A stretch of 52,441 nt of DNA from an uncultured Elioraea sp. GTDB taxonomy: Bacteria; Pseudomonadota; Alphaproteobacteria; Acetobacterales; Acetobacteraceae. Each line of letters opens with the position of its first letter. Positions within the stretch are counted from its first letter, which is position 1. Made by a program: the position numbers and the translations under genes. The notes beneath the pieces were generated by a model. The model did not search any database. It was not told where the DNA came from and worked only from the letters and a program-made list of their open reading frames with translations. The DNA lies in contig CALFVI010000053.1 of the NCBI GenBank assembly GCA_937928775.1, forward strand, positions 1-52,441, read 5' to 3'. Below are positions 9,981 through 19,504 of the stretch, in pieces.

Positions 9981-11366
9981 ATGTTCGATTCCCTGTCGGG
10001 CCGCCTGACAGGCATTTTTGATCGGCTGAAGAAACGCGGCGCGCTGACCGAGGCCGACGTCACTGCGGCGTTGCGCGAAGTGCGCATCGCCCTGCTCGAG
10101 GCCGACGTCGCCCTTCCCGTGGTGAAGCAGTTCATCGACAGCGTGCGGACGAAGGCGGTGGGCGAGGCGGTGCTGAAGTCCGTCACCCCCGCCCAGCAGG
10201 TCATCAAGATTGTCCATGACGCGCTGGTGGAGATGTTGGGCCCCCCGGCACCTGGGCTCGACCTGCGCGGCTCTCCTCCCTTCGTGGTGCTGATGCTCGG
10301 GCTGCAGGGCTCGGGCAAGACCACCACTGCTGGCAAGATCGCGCTTCGATTGAAGCAACGCGACCGCAAGCGCGTGCTGCTCGCCTCGCTCGACGTCTCC
10401 CGCCCTGCCGCGATGGAGCAGCTCGCCATGCTGGCGGATCGCGCCGGGGTGATCAGCTTGCCGATCGTGCGGGGAGAGACGCCGCTGCAAATCGCCCGTC
10501 GCGCCCTGGATGAGGCGCGCCGCGGCGGTTTCGACGTGCTGATTTTGGATACTGCGGGGCGCCTTGCCATCGACGAGGCGCTGATGGCCGAGGTGGCTGA
10601 GGTGGCTGCCCTCGCCCGGCCGCACGAGAAGCTGCTCGTTGTCGATGCGATGACGGGGCAGGATGCGGTGACGGTGGCCAAGTCCTTCCACGAGAAGGTG
10701 GGCGTGACGGGCATCGTGATGACGCGCATGGATGGGGACGCGCGCGGCGGTGCGGCATTGTCGATGCGCGCTCTCACCGGGGCGCCGATCCGCCTGCTCG
10801 GTGTGGGCGAGAAGCTCGACGCGCTGGAGGATTTCCACCCCGACCGCATCGCTGGCCGCATCCTCGGCATGGGCGACATTGTTTCCTTGGTCGAGCGTGC
10901 CGCCGCCACCATCGAGGCCGAAGAGGCGGAACGCCTCTCCGCCAAGATCGCGAAGGGCGGCTTCGACCTTGAGGATTATCGCAAGCAGCTGGCCCAAATC
11001 ACCAAAATGGGGAGTCTCTCGTCTCTGCTGACCATGATCCCGGGGCTGAGCAAGCTGCAGGGCAAGCTCGCTGAGGCTCAACTCGACGACAAGCTTGTCA
11101 AGCGTCAGATCGCGATCATCGACAGCATGACGCGCGAGGAAAGGCGTCGGCCGGAAATCATCAAGGCCTCGCGCAAGCGTCGCATCGCCGCCGGCTCGGG
11201 CACCAAGGTCGAGGATGTCAATCGACTGCTTAAGCAGTTCGACAACATGCAGACGATGATGAAGCGGATGCAGAAGCTCGGCAAGACCGGGATAATGCGC
11301 GGTGGGCTTGGCGCCCTGCTGCCGCCGGGGGTGGGGCTTCCGGGCAGCGGGCGGCGCCCCTTCTGA
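9981..11366 (+). CDS. ffh: Signal recognition particle protein Ffh (SRP54)
   Basis: GTPase that, with 4.5S RNA, delivers nascent membrane proteins to FtsY. The start is the ATG at 9981 ([20 protein letters not shown]), which matches the conserved family N-terminus. The NG domain has G1 [15 protein letters not shown] (about residue 107), DTAGRLAID and [10 protein letters not shown]. The M domain, after about residue 300, contains the methionine-rich helices [14 protein letters not shown] and [13 protein letters not shown] that bind signal peptides and RNA. Length is 461 residues, normal for the family. It heads the cluster with rpsP, rimM, trmD and rplS. Confidence 0.97.
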   Translation: MFDSLSGRLTGIFDRLKKRGALTEADVTAALREVRIALLEADVALPVVKQFIDSVRTKAVGEAVLKSVTPAQQVIKIVHDALVEMLGPPAPGLDLRGSPPFVVLMLGLQGSGKTTTAGKIALRLKQRDRKRVLLASLDVSRPAAMEQLAMLADRAGVISLPIVRGETPLQIARRALDEARRGGFDVLILDTAGRLAIDEALMAEVAEVAALARPHEKLLVVDAMTGQDAVTVAKSFHEKVGVTGIVMTRMDGDARGGAALSMRALTGAPIRLLGVGEKLDALEDFHPDRIAGRILGMGDIVSLVERAAATIEAEEAERLSAKIAKGGFDLEDYRKQLAQITKMGSLSSLLTMIPGLSKLQGKLAEAQLDDKLVKRQIAIIDSMTREERRRPEIIKASRKRRIAAGSGTKVEDVNRLLKQFDNMQTMMKRMQKLGKTGIMRGGLGALLPPGVGLPGSGRRPF

Positions 11367-11415
11367 AGCGGGATCAAAACTTTCACGAAACGATCAGGAC
11401 GGAGAACGAACGCGC

Positions 11416-11748
11416 ATGGCTGTGAAGATCAGGCTTGCCAGGGCGGGGGCGAAGAAGCGGCCCTACTACCACATCGTCGCTGCCGACAGCCGCGCCCCCC
11501 GCGATGGGCGCTTCATCGAGAAGCTCGGCACCTACAACCCGATGCTGCCGCAAGACCATGCCGACCGCGTGCGTCTGCAGCCCGAGAGGATCAAAGCCTG
11601 GCTCGAAAAGGGCGCGCAAGTGACAGATCGCGTGGCGCGCTTCCTTGCCAAGGCCGGGCTCATTCCGCCGCTGCCGCGCCCTGCCCAGACGAAGCAGCAC
11701 CTGCCGAAGAAGAAGGCGCAGGAGCGCGCCGCGGCACGCGCCGGTTGA
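11416..11748 (+). CDS. rpsP: 30S ribosomal protein S16
   Basis: Small-subunit ribosomal protein of 110 residues. The start [20 protein letters not shown] is the conserved S16 N-terminus, and GTYNPML is also diagnostic. The C-terminus carries a basic alanine-rich extension ([13 protein letters not shown]), common in alphaproteobacterial S16. It lies 49 bp after ffh and 23 bp before rimM, in the standard ffh-rpsP-rimM-trmD-rplS order. Confidence 0.97.
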   Translation: MAVKIRLARAGAKKRPYYHIVAADSRAPRDGRFIEKLGTYNPMLPQDHADRVRLQPERIKAWLEKGAQVTDRVARFLAKAGLIPPLPRPAQTKQHLPKKKAQERAAARAG

Positions 11749-11771
11749 GCAGAGGGTGACGCAAGCGGAGC

Positions 11772-12314
11772 ATGGTCGTGGGTGAAGGGCGGGTCCTGCT
11801 CGGCGTGATCGGACGCCCGCACGGGGTGAAGGGGCTTGTGCGCGTCCAGTCTTTCACCGCCGATCCTTGCGCCATCGCTGACTACGGCCCTCTGGCCGAC
11901 GAGGCGGGGCGTCGCTTCGCTCTGCGCGTGGTGATGCGCGGCGCGATGCCCGTCTGCGCCATCGAGGGAGTCGCGGATCGTAGCGCTGCGGCACGCTTGA
12001 CAGGCACGCGCCTTTACGCCGACCGGGCACAGCTTCCCGCGCTTGAGGATCCCGACATGTTCTACTGCGCCGACCTCATCGGGCTCATGGCGGAGGACGA
12101 AGGGGGGCGCTTGGTTGGGCGCGTGGTTGCGGTGGAGGATTACGGGGCTGGCACGTTTCTCGAACTCGCGACCGAAGATGGCTCTCTCGCCGTGCCCTTC
12201 ACCCGCGCAAGCGTGCCGGTGGTTGATCTCGCGCGCGGCAGGCTGGTTGTGATCCCGCCGACCGAGGTGGTTGTTCCGCCCGCAGCGGCAGGCGAGTGGG
12301 AGCGGGCAGCATGA
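11772..12314 (+). CDS. rimM: 16S rRNA processing protein RimM
   Basis: Ribosome maturation factor that binds S19 and assists maturation of the 30S head. The 180-residue protein has the N-terminal RimM barrel starting [20 protein letters not shown] and the PRC-barrel domain with [18 protein letters not shown] followed by [13 protein letters not shown]. The stop overlaps the trmD start (ATGA at 12311), indicating translational coupling with the tRNA methyltransferase, as in most proteobacteria. Confidence 0.95.
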   Translation: MVVGEGRVLLGVIGRPHGVKGLVRVQSFTADPCAIADYGPLADEAGRRFALRVVMRGAMPVCAIEGVADRSAAARLTGTRLYADRAQLPALEDPDMFYCADLIGLMAEDEGGRLVGRVVAVEDYGAGTFLELATEDGSLAVPFTRASVPVVDLARGRLVVIPPTEVVVPPAAAGEWERAA

Positions 12315-13027
12315 CCTGGCGCGTGGTCGTGCTCACCCTCTTTCCGGAGATGTTTCCGGGCCCGCTCGGCCATTCGCTCGCCGGCAAGGCGCTTGCGCGC
12401 GGGGATTGGGCGCTGGAGACGATCGACATCCGCGACTTCGCGACCGACCGGCACCGCAGCGTGGACGACGCCCCGTTTGGCGGCGGGCCTGGGATGGTGA
12501 TGCGGCCCGATGTGGTTGACGACGCGATTGTCGCGGCATCAGCGCGCGCGCCCGGCCTTCCGCTGATCGTATTCACCCCGCGCGGGCGCCTGCTTACCCA
12601 GCGCCGTGTGCGTGCCTTGGCCGAAGGCCCTGGCGCGATCCTGCTCTGCGGCCGCTACGAGGGGATCGACGAGCGGGTGATCCGTCATCGCTGCATGGAG
12701 GAGATCTCGATCGGCGACTATGTGCTGTCGGGCGGAGAGCCGGCTGCCATCGTCTTGATGGACGCGTGCGTGCGGCTTCTGCCCGGCGTGATGGGCGAGG
12801 CGGCAAGCGCGGCGGAGGAGAGTTTTTCGCACGGCTTGCTCGAATACCCGCAGTATACGCGGCCCGCGGAGTGGAATAACATGCCAGTGCCGGAGGTGCT
12901 GCGCAGCGGCGACCACGCTGCGGTGGCCGCCTGGCGTCGCGCCCAGGCGGAGGCCGATACGCGCGACCGACGCCCCGATTTGTGGGAAGCCTATCGAGCG
13001 CTCGCGCAAGCCGCTCCCACGGCATGA
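12311..13027 (+). CDS. trmD: tRNA (guanine-N1)-methyltransferase TrmD
   Basis: SPOUT-fold enzyme that makes m1G37 in tRNAs with a G36 anticodon base, using S-adenosylmethionine. The start is the ATG at 12311 ([19 protein letters not shown]), overlapping the rimM stop. The knot region has [14 protein letters not shown] and [20 protein letters not shown], the AdoMet-binding trefoil knot. The C-terminal DNA/RNA-binding part includes [20 protein letters not shown]. At 238 residues it is the normal length. Confidence 0.97.
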   Translation: MTWRVVVLTLFPEMFPGPLGHSLAGKALARGDWALETIDIRDFATDRHRSVDDAPFGGGPGMVMRPDVVDDAIVAASARAPGLPLIVFTPRGRLLTQRRVRALAEGPGAILLCGRYEGIDERVIRHRCMEEISIGDYVLSGGEPAAIVLMDACVRLLPGVMGEAASAAEESFSHGLLEYPQYTRPAEWNNMPVPEVLRSGDHAAVAAWRRAQAEADTRDRRPDLWEAYRALAQAAPTA

Positions 13028-13078
13028 CAGATCTTGATCCGAAACGGTCTTGCTACGGAATGACGAAGGAGTGCAGCG

Positions 13079-13516
13079 ATGAACCTCTTGCAGCAGATCG
13101 AGGCGGAGCAGCTGGCGAAGCGCCTCGCCGAACGCCCGGTGCCGGAGTTCGGGCCGGGCGACACGCTGCGCGTGATGGTGAAGGTGATCGAGGGTGAACG
13201 CACCCGCCTGCAGGCCTTTGAGGGTGTTTGCATCGCGCGCAAGAACGCTGGCATCAACAGCTCATTCACTGTGCGCAAGATCTCCTACGGCGAGGGGGTG
13301 GAGCGCGTCTTTCCGCTGCATTCCCCGAACATCGCCGAAATCAAGGTGGTGCGCCGCGGCGATGTGCGCCGCGCCAAGCTCTACTACCTGCGCGGGCGCA
13401 CGGGTAAGGCTGCTCGCATCGCGGAGAAGCTCGGGCTCGCGGGTGGGGCGGAGGCGCCCGTGGCCGACGCGCCGGTGGCCGACGCCGCTAAGCCGGCGGA
13501 AACTGCGCAAGGCTGA
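13079..13516 (+). CDS. rplS: 50S ribosomal protein L19
   Basis: Large-subunit ribosomal protein at the 30S-50S interface. Core motifs are [31 protein letters not shown] and [20 protein letters not shown], and the frame is preceded by a GAAGGAG ribosome-binding site. Length is 145 residues, about 25-30 longer than E. coli L19. The excess is a C-terminal Ala/Pro tail containing a near repeat ([10 protein letters not shown]), a type of extension seen in many alphaproteobacterial L19 proteins. Confidence 0.97.
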   Translation: MNLLQQIEAEQLAKRLAERPVPEFGPGDTLRVMVKVIEGERTRLQAFEGVCIARKNAGINSSFTVRKISYGEGVERVFPLHSPNIAEIKVVRRGDVRRAKLYYLRGRTGKAARIAEKLGLAGGAEAPVADAPVADAAKPAETAQG

Positions 13517-13550
13517 GCGGCGGCAAGAGAAGCAGGGGAAAGCCTCAACC

Positions 13551-14972
13551 ATGGCAGACGGAACGCGGCCGCGCACGCTGTTCGACAAGATTTGGGACTC
13601 GCATGTCGTCGAACGACTGCCGGACGGAACGGCGATCCTCTACATCGATCGCCATTTCGTGCACGAGGTAACGAGCCCGCAGGCCTTCGAGGGCCTTCGC
13701 CTCGCCGGCCGTCGCCCGCGCCGCCCCGATCTCACTTTCGCTGTTGCCGACCATAACGTGCCGACATCGGATCGTTCCGCGGGCATCGACGAACCGGAAA
13801 GCCGTCTGCAGGTGGAGACCCTCGAGCGGAACGTGGCCGAGTTCGCCATTACCTACTTCCCGCTGCACGACGCGCGCCAGGGCATCGTGCACGTGGTCGG
13901 ACCCGAACAGGGGCTCACCCTGCCTGGCCTTACTATCGTCTGTGGGGACTCGCATACTTCGACCCACGGCGCGTTTGGTGCACTCGCCTTCGGCATCGGC
14001 ACCTCGGAGGTCGAGCATGTGCTCGCCACACAGACTTTGCTGCAGAAACCGGCGAAGAATATGCTGATCGAGGTGAACGGCCGGCTCGGCTTCGGCTGCA
14101 CAGCGAAGGACGTCGTGCTCGCCATCATCGGGCGCATTGGCACCGCGGGTGCCACCGGCCACGTCATCGAATATGCGGGCGACGTAATTCGCAGCCTCGA
14201 CATGGCAGGGCGGATGACGATCTGCAACATGTCGATCGAGGCCGGCGCCCGCGCCGGACTGATTGCCCCCGACGAGACCACGTTCTCCTGGCTGAAGGGC
14301 AGGCCCTACGCACCGAAGGATGATTTGTGGAACCGCGCCGTGGCTTACTGGCGCACCCTCCCCTCGGATGCGGGCGCGCAGTACGACAGCCGGGTCGTGC
14401 TTGCGGCGAACGATATCGCTCCCCTCGTTACCTGGGGCACGAGCCCTGAGGATGTGGTGCCGATCACCGGTGCGGTTCCCGACCCGGACGATGAACCAAC
14501 GGAAGCGCGCCGGGCGGCGAAGCGCCGCATGCTTGCCTACATGGGCCTCGCGCCGGGCACCCGGATGCAGGATATCCCGATCGACGTCGTGTTCATCGGC
14601 TCCTGCACCAACAGCCGCATCGAGGATCTGCGCGCCGCCGCTGCGGTGGTAAAAGGCCGTAAGGTGGCGGATGGCGTGCGGGCCATGGTGGTGCCGGGGT
14701 CGGGGCTGGTGAAGCAGCAGGCGGAACGCGAGGGCCTGGACAGGATCTTCAAGGAAGCTGGGTTCGAGTGGCGCGAGGCGGGCTGCTCGATGTGCCTCGG
14801 CATGAACGCTGATCAACTGAAGCCTGGGCAACGTTGTGCCTCGACCTCAAACCGCAACTTCGAGGGACGCCAAGGCCCGGGTGGGCGGACGCACCTGATG
14901 AGCCCCGCCATGGCTGCCGCCGCTGCCGTCACAGGCAGGCTTGCGGATGTGCGCGAGCTCGTCGCGCTCTGA
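13551..14972 (+). CDS. leuC: 3-isopropylmalate dehydratase large subunit LeuC
   Basis: Large subunit of isopropylmalate isomerase, which converts 2- to 3-isopropylmalate in leucine synthesis. The start is the ATG at 13551 ([20 protein letters not shown]). The aconitase-fold iron-sulfur ligands are present in [14 protein letters not shown] and [11 protein letters not shown], giving the three cysteines that hold the 4Fe-4S cluster. [20 protein letters not shown] is the other family signature. At 473 residues it is full length. It precedes leuD by 15 bp, and the two subunits form one enzyme. Confidence 0.97.
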   Translation: MADGTRPRTLFDKIWDSHVVERLPDGTAILYIDRHFVHEVTSPQAFEGLRLAGRRPRRPDLTFAVADHNVPTSDRSAGIDEPESRLQVETLERNVAEFAITYFPLHDARQGIVHVVGPEQGLTLPGLTIVCGDSHTSTHGAFGALAFGIGTSEVEHVLATQTLLQKPAKNMLIEVNGRLGFGCTAKDVVLAIIGRIGTAGATGHVIEYAGDVIRSLDMAGRMTICNMSIEAGARAGLIAPDETTFSWLKGRPYAPKDDLWNRAVAYWRTLPSDAGAQYDSRVVLAANDIAPLVTWGTSPEDVVPITGAVPDPDDEPTEARRAAKRRMLAYMGLAPGTRMQDIPIDVVFIGSCTNSRIEDLRAAAAVVKGRKVADGVRAMVVPGSGLVKQQAEREGLDRIFKEAGFEWREAGCSMCLGMNADQLKPGQRCASTSNRNFEGRQGPGGRTHLMSPAMAAAAAVTGRLADVRELVAL

Positions 14973-14987
14973 TACGGGGAGATTACG

Positions 14988-15599
14988 ATGCAGCCCTTCA
15001 CGACGTTGACCGGGATCGCCGCCGCGCTGCCGATGCCGAACATCGACACCGACAAGATCATCCCCGCCCGCTTCCTAAAGACGATCAAGAGGACGGGGCT
15101 CGGCTCAGCCCTCTTCTACGCGATGCGCTATCGGCCGGACGGCAGCGAGGATCCTGACTTCGTTCTAAACAGGGAACCGTGGCGCCAGGCTGAGATCCTG
15201 ATCGCGGGGCCCAATTTCGGCTGCGGCTCCTCGCGCGAACACGCGCCATGGGCGCTTCTCGATTTCGGCATTCGCTGCATCATTGCGCCCGAGTTTGCCG
15301 ACATCTTTTACAACAACTGCTTCAAGAACGGCATCTTGCCGATCAAGCTGCCGCAGCCAGTGTGCGACCGCCTGGCCGAGGACGCGATGCTGGGGGCGAA
15401 GGCGCGGCTGACGGTCGATCTCGCGCGGCAGGTGGTGGTGCGGCCGAATGGCGACGAAATCCGCTTCGACATCGACCCATTCCGCAAGCGCTGCCTTCTC
15501 GAGGGGCTTGACGACATCGCGCTCACTCTCGCCCGTGCGGACGCGATCGCCGCCTACGAGGCGCAACGCCGCGCTGCCGAACCCTGGGCGATTGGCTGA
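14988..15599 (+). CDS. leuD: 3-isopropylmalate dehydratase small subunit LeuD
   Basis: Small swivel-domain subunit of isopropylmalate isomerase, 203 residues. The N-terminus has the conserved [19 protein letters not shown], followed by [17 protein letters not shown] and [20 protein letters not shown], all hallmark LeuD motifs. A GGGGAGATTACG leader supplies the ribosome-binding site. It follows leuC and precedes leuB by 91 bp, giving leuCDB as one probable operon downstream of the ribosomal genes. Confidence 0.97.
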   Translation: MQPFTTLTGIAAALPMPNIDTDKIIPARFLKTIKRTGLGSALFYAMRYRPDGSEDPDFVLNREPWRQAEILIAGPNFGCGSSREHAPWALLDFGIRCIIAPEFADIFYNNCFKNGILPIKLPQPVCDRLAEDAMLGAKARLTVDLARQVVVRPNGDEIRFDIDPFRKRCLLEGLDDIALTLARADAIAAYEAQRRAAEPWAIG

Positions 15600-15690
15600 C
15601 AAACAATCGACCCCCGCCACGTCTCTGCAACCGGGCGATGCTCCCCGGCGCGCGCGGGACTGCGCGCGATGATCGCGACGAGGACCAGAC

Positions 15691-16803
15691 ATGGCCGCCA
15701 ACAAGTCCCTTCTCATCCTGCCCGGAGACGGCATCGGGCCCGAGGTGATGCGCGAGGCACGCCGCCTGATCGACTGGTTCGATCGCCGCCGAGGGCTGAG
15801 CTTCGCAATCGAAGAAGACTTGGTCGGCGGGGCGGCGATCGATGTTCACGGCGTGCCCATCCTGCCTGAAACCATCGCCAGGGCGAAGGAGGTGGATGCG
15901 GTCCTGTTCGGCGCGGTGGGCGGCCCGAAATGGGATGGCTTGGGCTTCGACAAGAGGCCGGAGATCGCGATCCTGTCTCTCCGCCGCGAGCTCGGTCTGT
16001 TCGCTAATCTTCGTCCCGCGATCGTGATGGACGCGCTGGTCGCGGCGTCGACGCTGAAACCCGAGGTGGTGCGCGGCCTCGACATCATGATCGTGCGCGA
16101 ATCGACTGGCGGAATCTATTTCGGCGAACCGCGCGGCATCGAAACACTCCCTGACGGTACACGGCGCGGCATCAACACCGAAGTCTACACCACGCCCGAG
16201 ATCGAGCGCGTGGCCCGCGTGGCGTTCGAGCTCGCGCGCAAGCGGCAGGGGCGGGTGTGTTCGGTCGAGAAGGCGAACGTGATGGAAAGCGGGCTTCTGT
16301 GGCGGGAGACCGTCACCGCTTTGCATCAACGTGAGTTCCCAGACGTCGCCTTAAGCCACATGTATGCTGACAACTGTGCGATGCAGCTCGTGCGCAATCC
16401 GCGCCAGTTCGACGTCATCGTCACCACCAACCTGTTCGGCGACCTGTTGTCCGATCTCGCCTCAATGCTCACCGGTTCGTTGGGGATGCTGCCGTCGGCG
16501 ACGATCGGCGCGGTTGGGTCCGATGGACGGCGGCACGCGCTCTACGAGCCGATCCACGGCTCGGCTCCGGACATCGCTGGCAAGGGGATAGCGAACCCGA
16601 TGGCGATGATTCTCTCCTTTGCTATGCTGTTGCGCCACTCCTTCGGGCTCGAGGAGGAGGCGCGTTTGGTTGAACGTGCCTGCAGTAATGTGCTGGCTTC
16701 GGGGCTTCGGACGGCGGACATCATGCAGCCGGGGCGTGCGCGCGTCTCGACGCAGGTGATGGGCGAGGCGGTGGTGCGCGAACTCGACAAGCTCGGAGGC
16801 TGA
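15691..16803 (+). CDS. leuB: 3-isopropylmalate dehydrogenase LeuB
   Basis: NAD-dependent oxidative decarboxylase that makes 2-ketoisocaproate precursor in leucine biosynthesis. The N-terminus [20 protein letters not shown] and the substrate loop [18 protein letters not shown] are typical. The metal-binding signature is at [19 protein letters not shown], and the NAD-binding site at [18 protein letters not shown]. At 370 residues it is full length. It closes the leu cluster, with tRNA-Arg following about 110 bp downstream. Confidence 0.97.
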   Translation: MAANKSLLILPGDGIGPEVMREARRLIDWFDRRRGLSFAIEEDLVGGAAIDVHGVPILPETIARAKEVDAVLFGAVGGPKWDGLGFDKRPEIAILSLRRELGLFANLRPAIVMDALVAASTLKPEVVRGLDIMIVRESTGGIYFGEPRGIETLPDGTRRGINTEVYTTPEIERVARVAFELARKRQGRVCSVEKANVMESGLLWRETVTALHQREFPDVALSHMYADNCAMQLVRNPRQFDVIVTTNLFGDLLSDLASMLTGSLGMLPSATIGAVGSDGRRHALYEPIHGSAPDIAGKGIANPMAMILSFAMLLRHSFGLEEEARLVERACSNVLASGLRTADIMQPGRARVSTQVMGEAVVRELDKLGG

Positions 16804-16912
16804 GGGGCCGCTGGCATGGTCCCGATGCCGAACGCGGCAGAGGATGCGGGCGGGTTCGCCGCTGCGCCTCTTGCCCCCCGCCGACCCTTCCGCTATCTCC
16901 GCCGATCTGTGC

Positions 16913-16989
16913 GCGCCCGTAGCTCAACTGGATAGAGCATCAGACTACGGATCTGAGGGTTAGGGGTTCGAATCCTCTCGGGCGCGCCA
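16913..16989 (+). tRNA. tRNA-Arg(ACG)
   Basis: A complete 77-nt cloverleaf including an encoded CCA. The acceptor stem GCGCCCG pairs with CGGGCGC, followed by discriminator G and CCA. The D arm is GCTC/GAGC. The anticodon stem TCAGA/TCTGA encloses loop CTACGGA with anticodon ACG, normally edited to ICG to read CGU, CGC and CGA. The T arm is AGGGG-TTCGAAT-CCTCT with a standard TTCGAAT loop. The tRNA borders a transposon-derived, gene-poor stretch on its 3' side. Confidence 0.95.
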
Positions 16990-17139
16990 ATATTTTCAAG
17001 CACTTAGGACGATCCGAGTAACGATACCGAAACGAATTTCGGGCGCTCGGACACGGTGCGGACCCCGCCAGCGGTGATCGCACCCGCCTTGATGCGGCAC
17101 CCGGGTCCGCAAGTCGCCTCGACGAAGTGGGTGTGCGCC

Positions 17140-17441
17140 AGGCCGAAGCCGGTTCTCAATCTCACCGCAGGCTCAGGATAGGCGCTCGTAGAGCACCCAA
17201 GCGTCGATCTCGGCTGGCGCAGCGAGGTGACGACGATGCGCGAAGTGGCCTCGCCGCTGGTCTATTCATCCTTGACCACGACGCGGCGCCGACGCGACCA
17301 GCCGTCGAGGGTCGACCAGCGGACGTCGCGGAAGCGGCGCGCTGGCTTGCCGGTGCGGGTGGCTTCCTCGTCAGCCCAAGCGGGGTCGATCGCGACACCA
17401 AGCCATCCGCGTCGATCCTGGGGGCTGATCCTTGCAGGCAT
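17140..17441 (-). pseudogene. IS1380-family transposase remnant
   Basis: Reading the minus strand from 17441 gives a stretch closely resembling the IS1380-family DDE transposase core: TRTGKPARRFRDVRWSTLDG then WSRRRRVVVKDE. A TAG at 17262-17264 stands where the family has a residue (usually Trp), after which TSGEATSRIVVTSL continues in the same frame. Homology then moves to another frame as EIDAWVLYERLS, a TGA, and ACGEIENRL. One frameshift and two stops in about 100 codons show decay. Both ends of the element and its inverted repeats are missing or unrecognisable. Confidence 0.75.
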
Positions 17442-17451
17442 GGCCGGTAGC

Positions 17452-17590
17452 GGTCGGAATGAGTCGGAAGGTCGGAATAAAGGCGGTCGCGCGCGGGGTT
17501 CCGACCTTCCGACCGGTTGAGTGGGCAGTCGGAATGTCGGAATGCATAAAGCGCGGCTTTCGTCCTGGGGTCTTCCGACTCATTCCGACC
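17452..17590. repeat. Cluster of GTCGGAAT direct and inverted repeats
   Basis: The octamer GTCGGAAT occurs four times in this stretch (17453, 17471, 17528 and 17536). Its complement ATTCCGAC occurs at 17582, with TTCCGACC at 17499 and 17508. The outer pair is a 19-bp inverted repeat: GGTCGGAATGAGTCGGAAG at 17452-17470 is the reverse complement of 17572-17590. An inner pair, AAGGTCGGAA versus TTCCGACCTT, is nested within it. The spacing resembles iterons or operator arrays of mobile elements. The function is unknown. Confidence 0.8.
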
Positions 17591-18177
17591 CGAAGAAAGG
17601 AAGTCGCCACCGCGTCCCGCTACCAAGCTGCGTCGCGCGGTCCTCCCCCGCCCTGGCCTCGAACTGTGAACGGTGGGAGGCCGACCCCCTTCACCCCCCC
17701 AGACCCCCCCTTCGAACCGCCACAGTGCCACAGCCTAGGAAACTCTAGGGCTTGGGGAGCCGGTCCGCGCTCGGTACCCTTGGCACGTCGGACGGGAACA
17801 CGTCGACACGTCGCAGCAGGGTGTTGGAGAGAGCCCGGCCCTCTCGGGCATGCTGCTCTGCCGTGATACTTTGCTTGTGCGCGAACAAGCCGTGCGTCCG
17901 CCACCATCCCCTTGTCCCGGGCCGTCGCCAGGCGCAGCGTCGACCACAGCTCGTCGGCGCGGGCCGAGGGCGGGCCTCGAGGCCGTCGCAAAAGGGCAGA
18001 GGGCAGTGCAGGCCGGTGCGCAGCAGGCGAGGCCCTAGCCGTCGAGGCGTGCGGCATCGTCGGCCGGGAGGGCAGCGTTTATCGACCGCGCCCGTTTGAA
18101 CGTCCTGCCTGGCACAGGCTGAGGCGCGAGCGCTGAAGCTGCCTCTGCCCCCGCGACCTGTCGGACCCTTCGCGTCA
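17591..18177. other. Gene-poor stretch between repeat cluster and ABC ATPase
   Basis: I find no convincing gene here. Open frames exist on both strands, as expected at this GC content, but none has recognisable motifs or a ribosome-binding site. There are C-rich runs near 17690-17715. Immediately after the ABC ATPase stop on the minus strand, an overlapping ATG opens a 44-codon frame (MTRRVRQVAGAEAASAL...) that could be the truncated start of the missing partner permease; this is conjecture. The DNA between tRNA-Arg and 17140 is likewise without a recognisable gene. Confidence 0.6.
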
Positions 18178-18957
18178 TCACGCGCCAGCCTTTTGCCCTG
18201 CGGCCTCCGTCTCAGCGGCAAGGCCGCGGCCGCGGGCGATGTCGAGGAACACTTGCTCCAGATCCCTGCGGCCATAGCGCGCGATCAGTTCCTCCGGCGT
18301 GCCCTGGTCCACCACGCGCCCGCGCCTGAGCATCAGCACACGGTCGCACATCCGTTCCACCTCCGCCATGTTGTGCGAGGCGAGGATGATCGCGGCACCC
18401 GTTTTGTCCCGGTAGCGTTCGAGCCAGGTGCGCATGCGGTCTGCCGTATCGGGGTCGAGCGAGGCGGTCGGTTCGTCGAGCAAAAGCACCTCCGGCGCGT
18501 TGATCAGCGCCTTGGCGAGAGCAGCCCGCGTTTTCTGGCCGGCCGAAAGTTCGCCGCACGGCCGATCGAGCAGGCCAGAAAGGTCGAGTTCGGCGGCGAG
18601 CCGCTCGATTCGCGCCTCGAGCTTCGCAACGCCGTAGAGATGGCCGTAGACGCGGAGGTTCTCGCGCACGGTGAGCCGATGCGGCAGGGAAACGTAGGGC
18701 GAGGAGAAGTTCATCCGGGCCAGGGCGGCAAACCGGTCGGTCGCCATGTCATGGCCGAGCACCTGGATCAGGCCGGCATCGGGGATCAAAAGCCCGAGGA
18801 GCATCGCAATGGTGGTGGTCTTGCCGGCCCCGTTGCCGCCAAGGAGCCCCAAGGTTTCACCGCGGCTGAGCGTGAAGGAGAGGCTCGCCACAGCGAGCAC
18901 TTCACCGTAGCGTTTGGTCAGGCCCTCGGCCCTGATGGCAACATCCATGGCCCGCAC
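18178..18957 (-). CDS. ABC-2 type transporter ATP-binding protein, partner permease absent
   Basis: A single ABC cassette of 259 residues from a GTG at 18957 (an ATG at 18948 is equally likely). Walker A is GGNGAGKTTT (about residue 40), the signature is LSAGQKTRAALAKAL (about residue 140) and Walker B is VLLLDEPTASLDP, with the switch His in ILASHNMAEV. The N-terminal sequence and the drug/Nod-factor-exporter style C-terminus (GTPEELIARYGRRDLEQVFL) fit the ABC-2 group, which works with a separate membrane protein. No permease is adjacent on either side. Confidence 0.9.
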   Translation of the reverse strand: MRAMDVAIRAEGLTKRYGEVLAVASLSFTLSRGETLGLLGGNGAGKTTTIAMLLGLLIPDAGLIQVLGHDMATDRFAALARMNFSSPYVSLPHRLTVRENLRVYGHLYGVAKLEARIERLAAELDLSGLLDRPCGELSAGQKTRAALAKALINAPEVLLLDEPTASLDPDTADRMRTWLERYRDKTGAAIILASHNMAEVERMCDRVLMLRRGRVVDQGTPEELIARYGRRDLEQVFLDIARGRGLAAETEAAGQKAGA

Positions 18958-19081
18958 AATCGGGCTATCGCCGGAAGGCGCAAGTGCCCTGCCCCGCCGG
19001 GGACGGCCGCCCGGGGTTCCACCCCAGCTCCCCCCCTGTTATGGTCCGCGCCCTCCGCCAACCCTGGTTGCCGAGACCACG

Positions 19082-19486
19082 ATGCTGATCTCCCCTGCCC
19101 ATGCGCAGAGTGCCGACCCGACGGGCGGGCTGATGTCGCTCCTGCCGCTCGTTCTCATCTTCGTCGTCTTCTATTTCATCCTCATCCGCCCGCAGCAAAA
19201 GAAGGCAAAGGAGCATCGGCAGATGCTGGCGGCGCTCAAGAAGGGTGATCGCGTCGTCACCGGGGGCGGGGTAATCGCGACCGTGGTGCGGGTGGCACCC
19301 GACAGCGACGAGGTGGTGGTGGAGGTGGCGAAGAACCCTCAGGTGCGGGTGACGGTGGTGAAGAACACGATCAGTTCCGTCTTGCGCGAGGACGGCGAGC
19401 CGGCAGCGAATGAGGCCAAGCCGCAGACGCGGGCCAAGGATGAGGCCGAGCCTGCTCCCGCCAACGATGGGGGACGCGACCGCTAA
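19082..19486 (+). CDS. yajC: Preprotein translocase subunit YajC
   Basis: Accessory subunit of the SecDF-YajC complex, 134 residues. The single N-terminal membrane segment is LLPLVLIFVVFYFILIRPQQ followed by KKAKEHRQMLAALKKGDRVV, the family signature. VTGGGVIATVVRV is also conserved. The start is the ATG at 19082. The C-terminal tail (after about residue 105) is acidic and disordered. It is not followed here by secD, unlike many genomes; the next gene encodes a phosphatase 18 bp away. Confidence 0.95.
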   Translation: MLISPAHAQSADPTGGLMSLLPLVLIFVVFYFILIRPQQKKAKEHRQMLAALKKGDRVVTGGGVIATVVRVAPDSDEVVVEVAKNPQVRVTVVKNTISSVLREDGEPAANEAKPQTRAKDEAEPAPANDGGRDR

Positions 19487-19504
19487 GCCAGCCCCCTCTG
19501 CGCC

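Noticed and set aside
9783-11081. Long minus-strand frames opposite ffh
   Set aside because: They are shadows of the conserved Ffh gene with no recognisable domain or ribosome-binding site.
16990-17139. A tRNA-type attachment site duplication downstream of tRNA-Arg
   Set aside because: I could not find a second copy of the tRNA 3' end in this window or an integrase gene, so no integration site can be claimed.
17127-17450. A 107-codon plus-strand frame next to tRNA-Arg
   Set aside because: The minus strand of the same DNA carries clear transposase homology, and the plus-strand frame has no motif.
17452-17590. The GTCGGAAT cluster as a CRISPR array
   Set aside because: Repeats are only 8 bp, occur in both orientations and have irregular spacing; there are no cas genes nearby.
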